The position numbers were made by a program, and so were the translations under genes. Positions 7,745 to 20,000 of a stretch of DNA of 64,000 bases are shown here, piece by piece (position 1 is the stretch's first letter; each line of letters begins with the position of its first letter). Location: the NCBI GenBank assembly GCA_014871385.1, contig CM026421.1, positions 26,840,752 through 26,904,751 on the forward strand, in the 5' to 3' direction. This DNA comes from Ceratodon purpureus (lineage: Eukaryota > Streptophyta > Bryopsida > Pseudoditrichales > Ditrichaceae). The notes under the pieces were generated by a model, which did not search any database, was not told where the DNA came from, and was given only the letters and a program-made list of their open reading frames with translations.

Positions 7745-10684
7745 TTAGGCACTAAGGGTCAAGGAGAGGACGTCGTTTAAGTTGTAATGCACAGATTTAG
7801 GGTTAGCTACTGGCTGAAAGACGATCTTCATATCCGGTCTTACTTCCAGACGGAGTGGGAAACCTGGGTCTTGGTTTTTGCTGATCTTAGTGATGTTGGC
7901 ATCTCGGTGATCACGAACAGTCACAACCACCTTCACTTTGGGTGTTCGACCCACCAAAAACCCTGTCACAGGTCACCACAATGGTCAGCACCATATGGCA
8001 ACACTAATCTATGGACTGAGGGAAAACAAAGGCGACCTAAAGGTCTTAGCAACTTTCAGATGAGTAAAAAAGCCTTGTGCCAGTTTACAATTCCATATCA
8101 CTTTTTAAGGAAAAAGTGCTTGATTGAAAACTATCTCAAGGAAAACGAAAGGGACTCACCAAGAGTGTGACCCACCCAACCTCTTCGGTGCGTCATTGTT
8201 AGCTGTTTTACAACAGCACGCTTTGCAAACTTCAAAGTCTGTGCCTCCTCTGGCTGACCCTGAAATGAGTGAAAATCTCCAACCACAATTTTGCCTCCGT
8301 AAAGCTCCAACCTGCCGAAAGAGAGTGAAAACATAGATCAGAAAACCTACCTCTTAGTAATGTGCACAAGCTGCAAGGAAAATTAGTACATAAAGTTCTA
8401 AGAAATCAATCCAAAAGAGTAGTTCAAACAACCGAGTTGGGCAAGGGCATGTAGTCTATGATGAGGGTCGTAAAAGCCGCTTGGTTACCAAAATGAAACT
8501 ATAAAGGCGTGAAAAATTTGAAGGAGTGTATTCCAGGCAATGAAAACTTGGAATAAAATTGTTCCAATTGAAAGATACGAATGCCGTGTGCAGTGGCCCA
8601 GAATTTGAAGACCTATCCATGTCTAATTCATTGTATGGCAACAACCATTGACGGACAACAATGCGAATAGAAGGGTGACAAAAAATCACCTGTCCCAAGT
8701 AGGCGCTGTACTTAGAATGTAGAGCAGCTGTTTCTCAGAGGCCTCTGAAAGGACAGGAGTTGGCTGCTGACTGCTGCTTAAAAGACTGCTCAACCATCCA
8801 GACCCAGTCCTTTCCAGGTTGTTCTCCATGAAACTCTCCCAACGATCAGCTGATAACACTTCCGGCTGCATCACAATGGCCTGTTCTGGCCTATTGCACA
8901 AAGCAGACCACAGACAATCTGATGAAATACTCGAAACTTCTCACATATTTCCCCCTTAGGAAATGGCCTGAAAATTGCCAGCTTCTGGCAACGGGTATGG
9001 CTCGAAACCTCAATAACACTAGCTCCTAAACTCAGACCTTCAACGATGGGAACTCCTTACAAATGTTTCACACCAATTTTCATGAACAAGTCTCAGACTC
9101 TCCATCAATCATGACGAATGAATAAGAAAAAAACCTGTCTCCCACCTACGATTTCTGATTGAGGCGAACCAAGTCTGAAGTTTGGGTGTAGAGAAGAACT
9201 CAGCTTACTTGCAGTCAGGATTGACCAGAAACACTTTCGGTTGTACAAAATCAGGAGGCACATTCACTCCTCGTCTTTCAATATACGACTTCAACAACTG
9301 AGCACGGTACTTTGTACCATCCACCTGCCAAGAACCAAGAGATATCATGTTCATTAGATGTGCTCGAAACACCGCGAAAACTGAGGATCACTAGTTCATA
9401 TAAATGAACCACAAAAACTTACAATTAAGAAATAACCAATTGGATACACGATTTCTCTAAGCAACTCATTGAGGTTAAACGAAGAAGAACGACCAGCTAA
9501 CTTCGGAGTTTACATTGAACGGTTTATGGTCCGACCACTCTTCCATGATCTCTAACCATACTTGATCAAGTACAGTTGAATACCTAAAACTCCGAAATTA
9601 AACAACAATATACTTTTGTAGAGTCAGAATACACTAGATGCTTATTCAGGAAACTTACAACATTGGAATGCTTTTGAACTGTACCATTTCGGCGGATCTG
9701 CAGCCAGCTACCATCAGGTTGCAACTCAATTGCACCCGACCAATTCTTCACCTCCACTACAAACAGCTCTCTGCCAAAAAAATACAGCACAAGTACTTAC
9801 CAAACGTAGAATACGAAATACTCTGCACTAGATAAAGGACGTCATTAGCACCAATACCATGACCCAGTTCAGAAACAACACCATGTACACAAATTCCTTC
9901 AAAAGCAGGTCTTAAACTCCCAAAGCTTTTCTGTACCTCTTCGTAACAAGAACCAGATCTATCTCCCGCCGTCCTCGGCCCTGACCTGTGTCGGGGATTC
10001 GCAACGACGTGAAAACTTGCACTCCTGGTATCCCTTCAAACCTGAAACATCAAACCAGTGAGCACCTTAAGTAAGATATCCTTTTTCAGATCTCTCTATC
10101 CATGAAAGATGTTCGAAACCTCTCGCCTGCCAACACCATACAAAATTCGTAACCTCTGCTTTCTCTGCTAAACCTGCATATTCCGAATCCCACATACTCC
10201 AAAAACTACACTGTAATCAGCAGATGTTGAAACATCACACACAACCCTCGACGAAGCTTTAAATCGCGATGACATAAACCGCCGAAATCCGAAATGCTTG
10301 AAAGAATACGAGGTGTTCTAGAATAATCCTCGCAATTGACACACTCACAAATCCAGAGTCAAAAAATCGAGTCACAGATACTAATCAAAGTGTGAGATTG
10401 TGTGGGTTGTAAATGGGAAGGGTAAGATGAGGGGGAATGCGAACCCACAAAGCAGAAACGCGCAGCTCGGCGGCTCGTCCAGCGCGGTCGCTCTCCAGCT
10501 CATACTCATGGCCCGGGGTGAGCGTGAGCGCCAGAAGCTTGAGCTGCCTGTACAAGGCCGCGAGAGCCTCTCCAGCGCCCATGATGAGCACCTTCACGAG
10601 CCACAGCGACCACGCTACGACGCTGTAAGCGACCTGGGCAGCGCCATAGCCTCGGCTCTGGCCTCGCGACTGCGCCCTGTGCAT
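7745..10684 (-). CDS. NERD (nuclease-related) domain protein with N-terminal membrane segment
   Basis: Seven exons on the minus strand: 10684-10449, 10041-9937, 9770-9659, 9324-9209, 8890-8690, 8311-8160 and 7962-7745. All have GT-AG borders and the joined frame gives 379 residues. Residues ~18-45 are hydrophobic (VAYSVVAWSLWLVKVLIMG), a probable membrane anchor. The NERD domain follows at ~67-185: RAAELR, EIDLVLV (D107), FVVEVKNWSG (E120-x-K122), then LLKSYIERRGVNVP and KVFLVNPDC. The D...ExK set is the PD-(D/E)xK nuclease signature, but no plant substrate is known to me. The C-terminal half (GGKIVVGDFHSFQG, HTLGFLVGR) looks like the conserved tail of plant NERD proteins. The start is the first in-frame ATG after an upstream stop. 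An ~82-bp dispersed repeat lies in the last intron. The splice model is internally consistent in phase. Confidence 0.8.
8013..8094. repeat. Dispersed ~82-bp repeat, copy B
   Basis: This is the near-identical partner of 2711-2793, in the same orientation relative to the window. It lies within the intron between the last two exons of the NERD-domain gene. Similarity stops abruptly at both ends. Confidence 0.85.
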
Positions 10685-11887
10685 CGGACCACCGTGCCTC
10701 CTCAAATGACTCCACGCAGAGCAAAACGACTCCCTTCACTCCCTCACTCCCCGCAATCTAACCCTTTGCTAGATTCCATACGTTTCTCTCGCCGCAAACT
10801 CCACACAATTTGCACCCAGACAGAAGCGGTTTCGTGATTGTTACAGAAACAGTCGCTTCACCGACGAGGCAAAGTTTTCTCTGAAGTTGAGTCGTCACTG
10901 AATAAGTGAGCTTCCACTTACTGTAGACCTGGCATCTCTGAGAAACAAACTACAGAGTCTGTTCCCTCGCATTGCAGAGACTCAGTCTTCGTGAGACTCG
11001 AATTGGGATTATGTGCGGCGAAGATCGAGTTTTAGGTTCGAAGTCGGAGTACGAGAATCACTGAGATGATGAGCAGCCGTCAGTGCATTGCAAGTAGCAG
11101 TTCCTCCATCCTCCAAGTGCATTGTGTGTTGGAAGTTGCTAGGTTTTCGTGCAGGAGCGCGTCTTGTCGGAGAGTTGAACAGTTCGAGAAACCATCGCAA
11201 CAGCTTCATCTTGAGCTCCATCCATGTTGTCTGTACAAATAGAATATGAATTTGTCTGTGGACTGTTTGAGACGAAGTCTCTTGTGTACCAGAAATCTGG
11301 TTCTCGATTAGAGTGATGGGAGCAGTTCGGAAGCTTTCAAGCAGCATGTTCTAGTAGGATTTCGTCTTATTTTGCGTAATTGTGGAAGCACAGATTGTGA
11401 GAAAATCCTACAATATGAACTTGGGTTGCAGCAAGAGGTGACTACTAGAATCTTAAAGTTGAGTAGAGAGGTATCGAATTGCAAAGAGGGCAGTTTAATC
11501 ATCTCCGAAGCATTGGAGAATGAGAGCGCACGGGAAGTGAATCCCACCTTGCTGACAACGACCGAGTATCTGGAGATTGGTACTTGATCCTTGTCTGCCC
11601 AATGTGTGCTTCAGCATCATTCTTGAGCAGCAGCCTGTGTATCATGAGTGTGTTACCAGTTGGGGATGCGAACTATTTTTTGTGCTTGAAATCCAGTCTC
11701 TAATTTATGTGGGGGTATTACAAGTACCATGTACCGGTATGTACAAATATTTCTCAAGTCGTCCTCTCACAACTATGGTTGCGCCTTTCATATCTGATTA
11801 CAGAATAGCTATGTAGGGTACAGAGCCTCAGAAAATACACTTGATCTTAGACAAGAAAGTGCACGTTTCGTCAGGCCATGAAAATCT
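10685..11887. other. Intergenic: leader of the NERD gene and 3' flank of the glyoxalase gene
   Basis: About 1.2 kb containing the presumed promoter and leader of the minus-strand NERD gene and the 3' flank of the glyoxalase gene. A minus-strand frame of ~112 codons at 11009-11347 has no recognisable domain and may lie in leader sequence; I did not call it as a gene. Confidence 0.5.
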
Positions 11888-13762
11888 TCACAACTGAGAG
11901 AACTCCAAAGCATTGCCGTCAGGATCCCTAGCAAAGAGGGCTGGTCTTCCAGACTGGCTGAACGTGTATGAAACACCTGAATACAACAGATTATAAACTC
12001 AGTCCTGTTCAGAAGAACCACAGAACAGAAGTGACCCTAGCACTGATGTTAGAGATCGTGAGCTGATCATTATTCGGTTGGTAACAAAAGCACTGTAGTG
12101 GTACAATAAACGGAGACATTGAGACCGGATTTGAACGTACCAGCTTTGTCAAATACTTCCTTTATTTTCATAACATCCTTGACTGAGACACAAGCATGGC
12201 GATCTCGTCCACCGTGGTTTGGGCGGCCTTCTTTAGGATCCGGGTTGGGCAACTCCATCAAGTGTATCATTTGATCTGGTGACCCAACATTTAACCAGGC
12301 CCCATCATAAGGGAGCTTATCGTTAGGCCGATTCGGATTGATTTCAAGGCCTGTTGCAAACACAGGTTCACCCATTAGAACTCCCTGCTGCAAATAATTA
12401 GGAAAAGAACCTTTCAAGAATTAGGTGAAACTGCCAATAGTGCAGGAGCTCAGAAAACTAAGTAAAAATTGACTGCCTTCTGCTTGTAAGAGGAAGATGA
12501 GGAGCAAAATAAATGCAACACGGGTCAGGTACAGAAATGAGAGAAACTTACCCAGTAGGCCACAATAAAAATCGAGTGACTTTTGAACATTCTCACATAA
12601 AAAGCCTACGTGATGTACTCCCGTGAACTCGATTGCTGATGCCACATAAACATTCAGAGTTCTATTAGTGTCTTCCAGGTCGAACACCAATGGTCTTCTC
12701 AAGCAGCATGATGCGAACATCAAATCGTTATATTTTCATAACCCTTCCAGCGTATTTTCAGTTCGTAGGTCTCCACCAGCTATACTAAGCTATACACGAC
12801 CTGATAGCTTCTGACATCAAAACGCTCATAGTGTTCTTCGAAGAGAGCAGGGAAGGGAGTAGATAGAGTAATAATAGTTTTCCTTGCCTCATATCAGTGT
12901 CAATGGAAAGAGAAGATTGACACAGTGCCGACCACATGACATGTTGCAATCTCACGAAGAGGGATATCTGATTATTAGCTCTGTCAAATACTCGAGTGCT
13001 GCTTGCACATATCTACTACATCCATGATGTTAACAGCCCAAAGTATCACTGAATTGTAGAAGGTCTTGGTGGTTCTCTGAATTGGTGAGGAGCTCATACC
13101 TTTCACAGCTGCTTGCAGGCTGTCGTCAGATGCATTCTCGGTTTCTCCCTTCACTGCTGAAGAAGCCTGTGCTACAGTAGATGATCTCCCCACATCCCTG
13201 CCGATCCGTGGAACCACCTTCATGCTCAGGTACTGCTTGCCCGTTCGACAACCCAACTGGTTTGCTCCATCCGAAAAAGCCCTGCTCTGCTTCCAGCATC
13301 CAAATATTTAGCCAACGAGTGGTCACATACTCCTCGCTCTAGCAAGACTATGATGTGACATATATGGTAATAAACACCCAGAACTATCAGCCTACATCAA
13401 AACAGCAGCACTGTCACCGATGGCTAATTGCGTGCTTCACGACCTAAAACATAATCCAACACCGCGGTTTAACCAAGAACAATGTCCCAACTCGACAAAT
13501 AGATTGTGCGCATTATAAAACTCCTCAGATACAAATTTTTGATTCATACAACACGATACGATAACAGAACTTCTAATAAGTGAAGAATATAAACACCTGT
13601 CAAGTCTCTAAGAACGCAAAATTTAAAAAGCTTCAAAAAACTTAACAGGTTACAATCGAAAAACAAGAAATAATTGAACAACAAGAGAAAAATTACCGAG
13701 GGTCCCCACGAGCTAGTACAACACAAAGAGCTCATCGCTGCTGCTGCAGTCAATGTCGCCAT
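11888..13762 (-). CDS. Glyoxalase I-like (VOC) protein, probably plastid-targeted
   Basis: Five exons on the minus strand: 13762-13697, 13286-13100, 12635-12552, 12350-12141 and 11976-11888, giving 211 residues with GT-AG borders and matching phases. The first exon encodes an Ala/Ser/Thr-rich leader (MATLTAAAAMSSLCCTSSW), as expected of a chloroplast transit peptide. Residues ~86-211 form one VOC/glyoxalase domain: GVHHVGFLCENVQKSLDFY, HLMELPNPDP, GRDRHAC and DPDGNALEFSQL. Likely metal ligands are H93, E145, H164 and E207. It closely resembles the chloroplast lactoylglutathione-lyase-like proteins of seed plants (Arabidopsis At5g57040 type, from memory). In classical glyoxalase I this domain converts the methylglyoxal-glutathione hemithioacetal to S-lactoylglutathione; activity of this subfamily is less certain. 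The gene is divergent from the FQR1-like gene, with 801 bp between the start codons. Confidence 0.88.
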
Positions 13763-14563
13763 GCCTGAAAGACGACCACCACACACATCCCGAATCAAAA
13801 TCACCCACACCAAAGACCGGCATCTCAACAAAACACAACCCCAACATCCAAACCTAGCTCAAATTCCACACACTCAGAACCTCATGGAATGACAACCCAC
13901 TTGAAACCCACTCAGAGATAGCCACCAAAACCACAAACTCCCCACATCCTCAACAACACCGAACATCATCCAACCCTACCCCAAAAACAAATGCAAAACT
14001 ATTGTAACTAGAGCAAAACACAAGTGATGTGATGGTACAATGCATTTAACTCAGAGGAGTACGAGTGATGAGAGTATGACTACATGCAAAGTGATCCAAA
14101 TTGCAACATCATAACTAACCTACTCACCTGCTCAGGAAGATGGAGCAAGAGGAGAGGGAATTGAGGAGGGATAAGTGGGAGAGTCCCGGGAATAGAAGTG
14201 AGCGAGAGTGGGTCTGTGTCAGTGCAAACTTGGTGGAGAGGGAGAGGGAGGGTGGTTGGGGAGAATGACTGATGGGTGGAGTTGAATGAGCGAGCAGGTG
14301 GGCCATTCCGGACACTGCAGCTTCTGGCTCTGCTTCGCAAGTTTGGAATCCATCCCGGCGAAAGGCACTAATCTCGCTCTGGCTTTTACTTTCACAGCCA
14401 GCCTTTTTCTTGTGTCACTTGACTTGCGGCTGGTTTCGGCACTCTAGCTTTTGCATGCAAGTACTACTTATGTCGTGCTCTGGTTTGCGCTGTTGTTAGT
14501 TCCGCCATCTCTCCTCCTCCTCGCCTTGAGCCTCCCTCCGCCTGTCAACCGCAAGCCGTCACC
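13763..14563. promoter_or_regulatory. Shared intergenic promoter region of glyoxalase and FQR1 genes
   Basis: The start codons of two divergent detoxification genes are 801 bp apart. The FQR1-proximal 300 bp is pyrimidine-rich on the plus strand (CTTTCACAG..., CTCCTCCTCGCC), typical of plant leaders. I see no clear TATA box shared by both genes. Confidence 0.45.
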
Positions 14564-15545
14564 ATGGCCGTCAAGCTCTACATTGTGTAAGTGCTTGGAT
14601 TCCGTTGGCAGCATTGGTGGAGCGTGTTGGCCATCTGTGCAGATGGGTTTTGTGAAATTTGCTGACGTTGTGGCGGTGTCTGCAGGTACTACTCCATGTA
14701 CGGGCACGTGGAGAAGCTCGCCAGAGAAATCCAGAAGGGTGCCAACTCTGTGGAGGGCGTGGAGGCGGTTTTGTACCAAGTAAGTAGCCGTCGTGGTTAT
14801 GCTTTTGCTGAATTCTTTCCCAGAACCTAGAAACTCTCTGGATATGGCGATCGTGTTGGGAGGGATGTGGTTTTTGAAGCATGATGTGTGGTTTCCTTCT
14901 TCGCTGATCGGTTTGCAATGATCAGGTCGCCGAGACCTTGCCAGAGGAGGTTTTGTCGAAGATGTACGCGCCGCCGAAGTCCGATGTGCCTTTCATCGAG
15001 GCGAAGGATTTGGCCGAAGCCGACGGGTTTCTGTTCGGGTTCCCCACCAGATACGGGATGATGGCTGCTCAATTCAAGTCGTTTTTGGACGCCACCGGTG
15101 GGCTGTGGAGGACGCAGTCGCTCGCTGGAAAGCCCGCGGGGCTCTTCATCAGTACCGCTAGCCAGGGCGGTGGCCAAGAAACCACTGCGTGAGTCTTTTT
15201 TTCTTTTAGCGATGCTTGGTTGTTTTATGTGTCGATGGATGTTGGTTTGCCAGATTCTCATAAGGTTTGCATGTGAGCGTTTCGCAGTTTGATCTGACCT
15301 TGCCTGATTGGGATGCTAGATTGACGGCCATCACCCAGCTGACGCATCACGGCATGATCTTCGTCCCCATCGGATACACTGGTGGAGCTGGTATGTTTGC
15401 CATGGATGAGGCGAGAGGTGGGTCTCCTTACGGATCTGGAACTTTCGCAGGCGATGGTACTCGTCAGCCATCGAAGCTGGAGCTCGAGACAGCTTTCCAC
15501 CAGGGCAAGTACACTGCCGAGATCACCAAGAAGTTGAAGCAGTAA
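14564..15545 (+). CDS. FQR1-like: NAD(P)H:quinone oxidoreductase, flavodoxin-like (WrbA/FQR1 type)
   Basis: Four exons: 14564-14586, 14686-14779, 14926-15188 and 15320-15545. GT-AG borders and consistent phases give 201 residues, against about 200-205 in the family. The FMN-binding loop is YYSMYGHV near the N-terminus. [18 protein letters not shown] with ATGGLW is the diagnostic WrbA/FQR signature, and [12 protein letters not shown] and [13 protein letters not shown] follow. The enzyme uses NAD(P)H to reduce quinones by two electrons at a flavodoxin-fold FMN site, avoiding semiquinone radicals; family members are cytosolic or plasma-membrane associated. The start ACCATGGCC is in strong context. 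The C-terminal region ([16 protein letters not shown]) is also typical. The gene is head to head with the glyoxalase gene. Confidence 0.93.
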
Positions 15546-17022
15546 GGTTGTACGTCGTCGTGTAAAATTGCTCATACATCAGTCCGGGTCGACCTGTGAT
15601 TATTTACATAAAATTCGACTTGATAGTTGATGCGTTTGAGAGTAGACCGAGTTGATGATGAGGAAGGTAGACTTTGTCTGTGCAATGTGAGATCCTTGGA
15701 GTTTCCTCGACGGATTTTTTGTGCAGCAGAGAGGAAAGCTTGTTTGGATCCCTGTTGTGCATACCAAGACTGAACACATGTTGGTTGTTTTACTTGAAGA
15801 TTTCAGCTCCATATTTTGATCAGACTTCATATTTTTGAAGGGATTTTGAACCATTCGTCTGTGATTGTTCTGCACTTGTGGTCATCGCTTTGATTGCTGT
15901 CCTTTGGAGTTACGTGAGCATGACAAAAATCCGTGGAAGTACTTTCTATTGTCTATTGTCTTTTTTGACTAGACGCGGTACGTTAAATATATATATATAC
16001 TGATTGACTCTATTTGTATAACTCTGATTCACACGCAGACTGTAGTGGTAGATCAGAACTGTAATGACACTTGTTTGACACATGTTTGTTATAAATCCCA
16101 GAATCCATGCCGAATTCCAGTTTAAATTAGGTCTGATGAGAAGCACATAAATATATTCGATCATGGTGAACAGTGTGCACTGTGTTGAGTGCCTGGGTGT
16201 ACCGACTACTTACCAGGAAACAACTACCCCAGATAACCCAGTGATCTGTTCTTTCCAAAGTTGCAAATCTGTTTTGTAATATCTCTTTTATTCTTCAGAA
16301 ACAAATCATAATCTGTGTTGCATGTGTTCCCTCTCACATGGGCCCATCAACAAACTTCCACTGCAATTGCTAGTGAACTCTCGAACTTTCATCGTCAAGC
16401 ACGGTCCCACAAAAGCTAAGATAACGCAACCTGGGGCAGCTCCAGAAACGCCTGAAATCTCCGAATATGCTCACTTTTCCCACAGCAAATACTCAACAAA
16501 AAAAACTAGGAGCAGCCTCTACGTTGGGAGAGTGATGAATCATCCTTCTTTTCCTGCAGACACTGCTTCCTGAACATTCCCAGGAGATGCCCAAACACAG
16601 CTCCAAACTCCGCTCCAAACACAGCTTCAAACGGAGCTCCAATTCGTCACCATGACTCTCCAGCTTTCCGCTTGGAAGCTTGCTAAGTTTGCGTGAAGCT
16701 CAAGCACCTGTTGTTGTACCCAATTGCACCTGGCGATGGGGAGTTCATGTGTGTGGTGCCCATGTGGGTGGGACGTTGTGAGTTCGGAGCATGTGTGTGA
16801 CATGACATGACAGGGAGCTTGTTTTGTATGTCGCCATGATGTGTGAGTTGAGGAATTGGTGAGAGAGATCGGTGCATGTGTTGGAGTTTCGTAGGTCGGG
16901 GTTGTGTTTGCTACTGAGGCTGTAGTTTCGATAGTTCGAGGTCCGGGTGGAGTTGGAGAGTTTCGTGTGTTGTGGAGGTTGAATCGTGGTGCGCGTGGAG
17001 TTGGAGAGGTGGTTTGCTTGCT
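15546..17022. other. Intergenic: FQR1 3' flank and dynamin promoter/leader
   Basis: A short AT microsatellite lies at about 15986-16002. Near 16590-16640 there are small repeats of GCTCCAAAC/GCTTCAAAC type. No additional gene is supported; the long minus-strand frame that covers this region and the first dynamin exon is antisense to it. Confidence 0.55.
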
Positions 17023-20000
17023 ATGGCGGCCGGGAAGGGCAGCGAGGAGCGGTTCGCAGGCGCCATGGAGAGCCTGGTGCTCCTGGCGGACTCTATGCAG
17101 CAGGCCGCGGCTTTGCTGGCGGACGCTGACGATGGGGACGAGGACGCGCCCCAGTCCGCTTCGTTTCTCAACGTTGTCACCCTCGGTAGCGTGGTGAGAT
17201 GACCCTTCTCTCCTAGCTCCCCTCGCAACTGGTGTAATTCTTCGCACCTTCACGTACTCTGCGCAATTCACTCGCGAGTGACTCAATTGGTCTTGCTTTT
17301 CTTCGTGTGGTGTGAGGAGACCATGCAAAAGTATGTGCTATGGGTTTATGGAAGTCGTCTTGAACGGAAGAAGAACAGGCTGGGAGAATCTTTATCTGAG
17401 TGCTGGAGTGTTGATTCTTCGAGTTTCGGGTTTCTCTGTGCAGGGTGCTGGCAAGTCTGCAGTTCTGAACAGTCTCATGGGCTACCCTGTGCTGGTGATT
17501 TTCCATCTCCCAGCGCTTTCTTAACTAAATTTAAGAGCCGTGAGGAGAAAATTATGGTTTCGTTGAGATTTCCTTCCATTCTTCAGCTGTGAAGGGCTGT
17601 TGATGTTGAGCCCTGGGTGAAGGGATTTGTGATAATTGTGGACTGTGAGTAGGCGAAGTGTGAGCTCGGTTTTTGTTCCTGAAAGAGATGTAGATGGTCA
17701 ATTGAAGTTAATGAAGCTCATGCGATGTGGTTTCAGTAGTCGCAGATGTTGTTCTCTTCTGTTAGGTTATCAGAGGATTAGCAATTGCAATGGTAGTTTG
17801 ATTTGGTTTGAAAGCTGGAGGTTAGGGTTTATGGTCTCTTGACATGAGAGTATGATTCTGCCCTGCTACAGCCAACTGGAGAAAACGGTGCAACTCGGGC
17901 GCCAATTATCATTCAAATGCAAAGGGGTAGCTCAAGTACTAACAGGGGATTGTACGTTGTTCTTGATGGAAGAACTTCGAATGTCACTGCAAGTAAGGTC
18001 TCTTGCAATCCATGTTTTTGTTTCTCAGGGCTATTTTTCCTTTCTAATAAATAGCTTTAGCAAGGCACTGGAATATCAAGCCCATGCTCTACGTTTTTTT
18101 TTAACCTTTTGATTTGGTGAATATCTATGAATACCTATTTATCTGCTTTCCACGTCCATGGAACCAGGCGATGTTCGTCATTCACTGCAAGGGAGGTTGA
18201 AAAGTTGGACACCAAATGCAAGGAGTGGTAGAACTGAAGGCATTCAGCTCACTCTCCAATCTAGTGCAGGTGAGATATTCGTTCTTGGTTGTCCCCTTCG
18301 TGTGATTCAAGCTTTTGTTAGCTTTTGTTGTTAATTTTCGTTTGGTGTTTGTGGCTCTTCATGGTCGTTCACATTCGTTCCGGTAAATTGTGTTGTTCAA
18401 GAGCCAGCTACATTTTGACATTTTTGTAGAAGAGTTGGATCTGTGCAGCTCCGCCCTTGAAGTTGTTTGATCTCCCTGGACTTGACACTCGCGCCACTTC
18501 AGACGACTCACTTGTACGTTTTAACGCAGTTTGTTTACACTTTAAACCACTCATCATAGCCGCAGTGCCAGGCCTACACGTTGTTAGTATTAGTTGAACA
18601 AGTGCAGGGCAAGTAATTAAAATGCCCCCTTCTAACTACCGTCAGAATTATGTTTCTACAGGTGCAAGAATTTGCCGAGCATAGCGATGCTATTCTTCTG
18701 GTTGTAGTTCCAGCAGCTTCGGTGCGGGAGGTTGGCACTTCCAAAGCCTTGAAATTGGCTCAAGAGCTGGATTCTGATGGTACGCCCACGATTAACATGT
18801 TTGTCTTTCTATTTTAATTCACGCTCGTCACTAGCTCACAAAACTCCATGCCTTTTTGGGACCTTCTTTGTGGCCAAGCTCCATCACAACCACTTCCTAA
18901 AGGATCCTGGAAAATGCTTAACAAGAATCAACAAAATCTGATCAACGAGGGAAGAAACTTTGGAGCATTGACCAGTTTTGTGTACTATTTTCAGCCACCC
19001 GAACTGTTGGAGTTATCAGTAAAGTGGATCAAGCAGCATCCGACCGTAGGAGTTTGGATGCAGTGGCAGCTCTGCTTTCAGGAAATGGCCCAGCTATCAC
19101 GCAAGAAATTCCTTGGGTTGCGATGATTGGGCAATCGGTTTCGATTGCCGCTGCTCATGGGTCTGAGGACTCACTTGACACTGCCTGGAAGGCAGAAGCA
19201 GAGTCCTTGAAGTCTCTTTTGACTCAGGCAGCACCAACAAAGCTCGGGAGGGTAGCGCTTGTTGAAGCTATTGCCAAGCAGATCCGGAAGAGGTTGAAAC
19301 AGCGTATTCCTACTCTTTTATCAGGGTAAGTCTTGGAGAAATTTTGTGGGGCTGTATACGCTTGACGTTTGGAAACTGAGTCTTGTCTGTTCTGTAATCA
19401 CAATATTGGGAAGGATGCAAGAACTCCATATTGTGTGGTACTTAACATGAGTTATTTATCAACATGAGCTGCAATTTATAAAACTTTTTACAAAGATATT
19501 GGCCAAGTTGAGGAATATCGGAAGATAGTCTCTCGTTAATTTCCAAGCTGCATGAACTTCAGGTCCTCTGGACGATACCGAGAATGCTCCTGTAGATACT
19601 AATTTTTTATTACGTTTGGTTAACATTGTATGTCTCTCCTAATGGGATGGATATTGTCTGGGGTGTCATCGGATAGTAGTCACAGGTTTGACAGCCTATA
19701 ATTATTAGAATTTTACAGAATCATGTTCACATTTTTTGGAGATCATTCCTGTGCAGGTTGCATGGCAAGTCACAACATGTTGAAGAAGAACTGGTGAGAT
19801 TAGGAGAGCTACGAGTGGAGACTTCTGAAGGAACTCGAGCAATAGCATTAGAACTTTGCAGGGAGTTTGAAGACAAGTTTCTCCAGCACATACAGACTGG
19901 AGAGGTATGTAGGACTCTTGTAGTTTAGGACCTTCTTTGTTAGGTTTCTTGCTTGTTAAGATGCATCAGGTTGTTTCTACTGTTGCAACACCACTAGGAC

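Noticed and set aside
9490-9585. Possible extra exon in the NERD-domain gene (frame reading LDQVWLEIMEEW)
   Set aside because: Exons 9770-9659 and 9324-9209 already join in phase and reproduce the family's spacing; including this piece would need a phase change.
10400-10837. 145-codon plus-strand frame
   Set aside because: Antisense to the first exon of the NERD-domain gene, which fits in phase with six other exons.
14827-15261. 144-codon minus-strand frame
   Set aside because: Antisense to FQR1 exon 3.
16627-17328. 233-codon minus-strand frame
   Set aside because: It is antisense to the first dynamin exon and its leader, has biased His/Thr/Pro composition and no domain; a shadow of GC-rich coding DNA.
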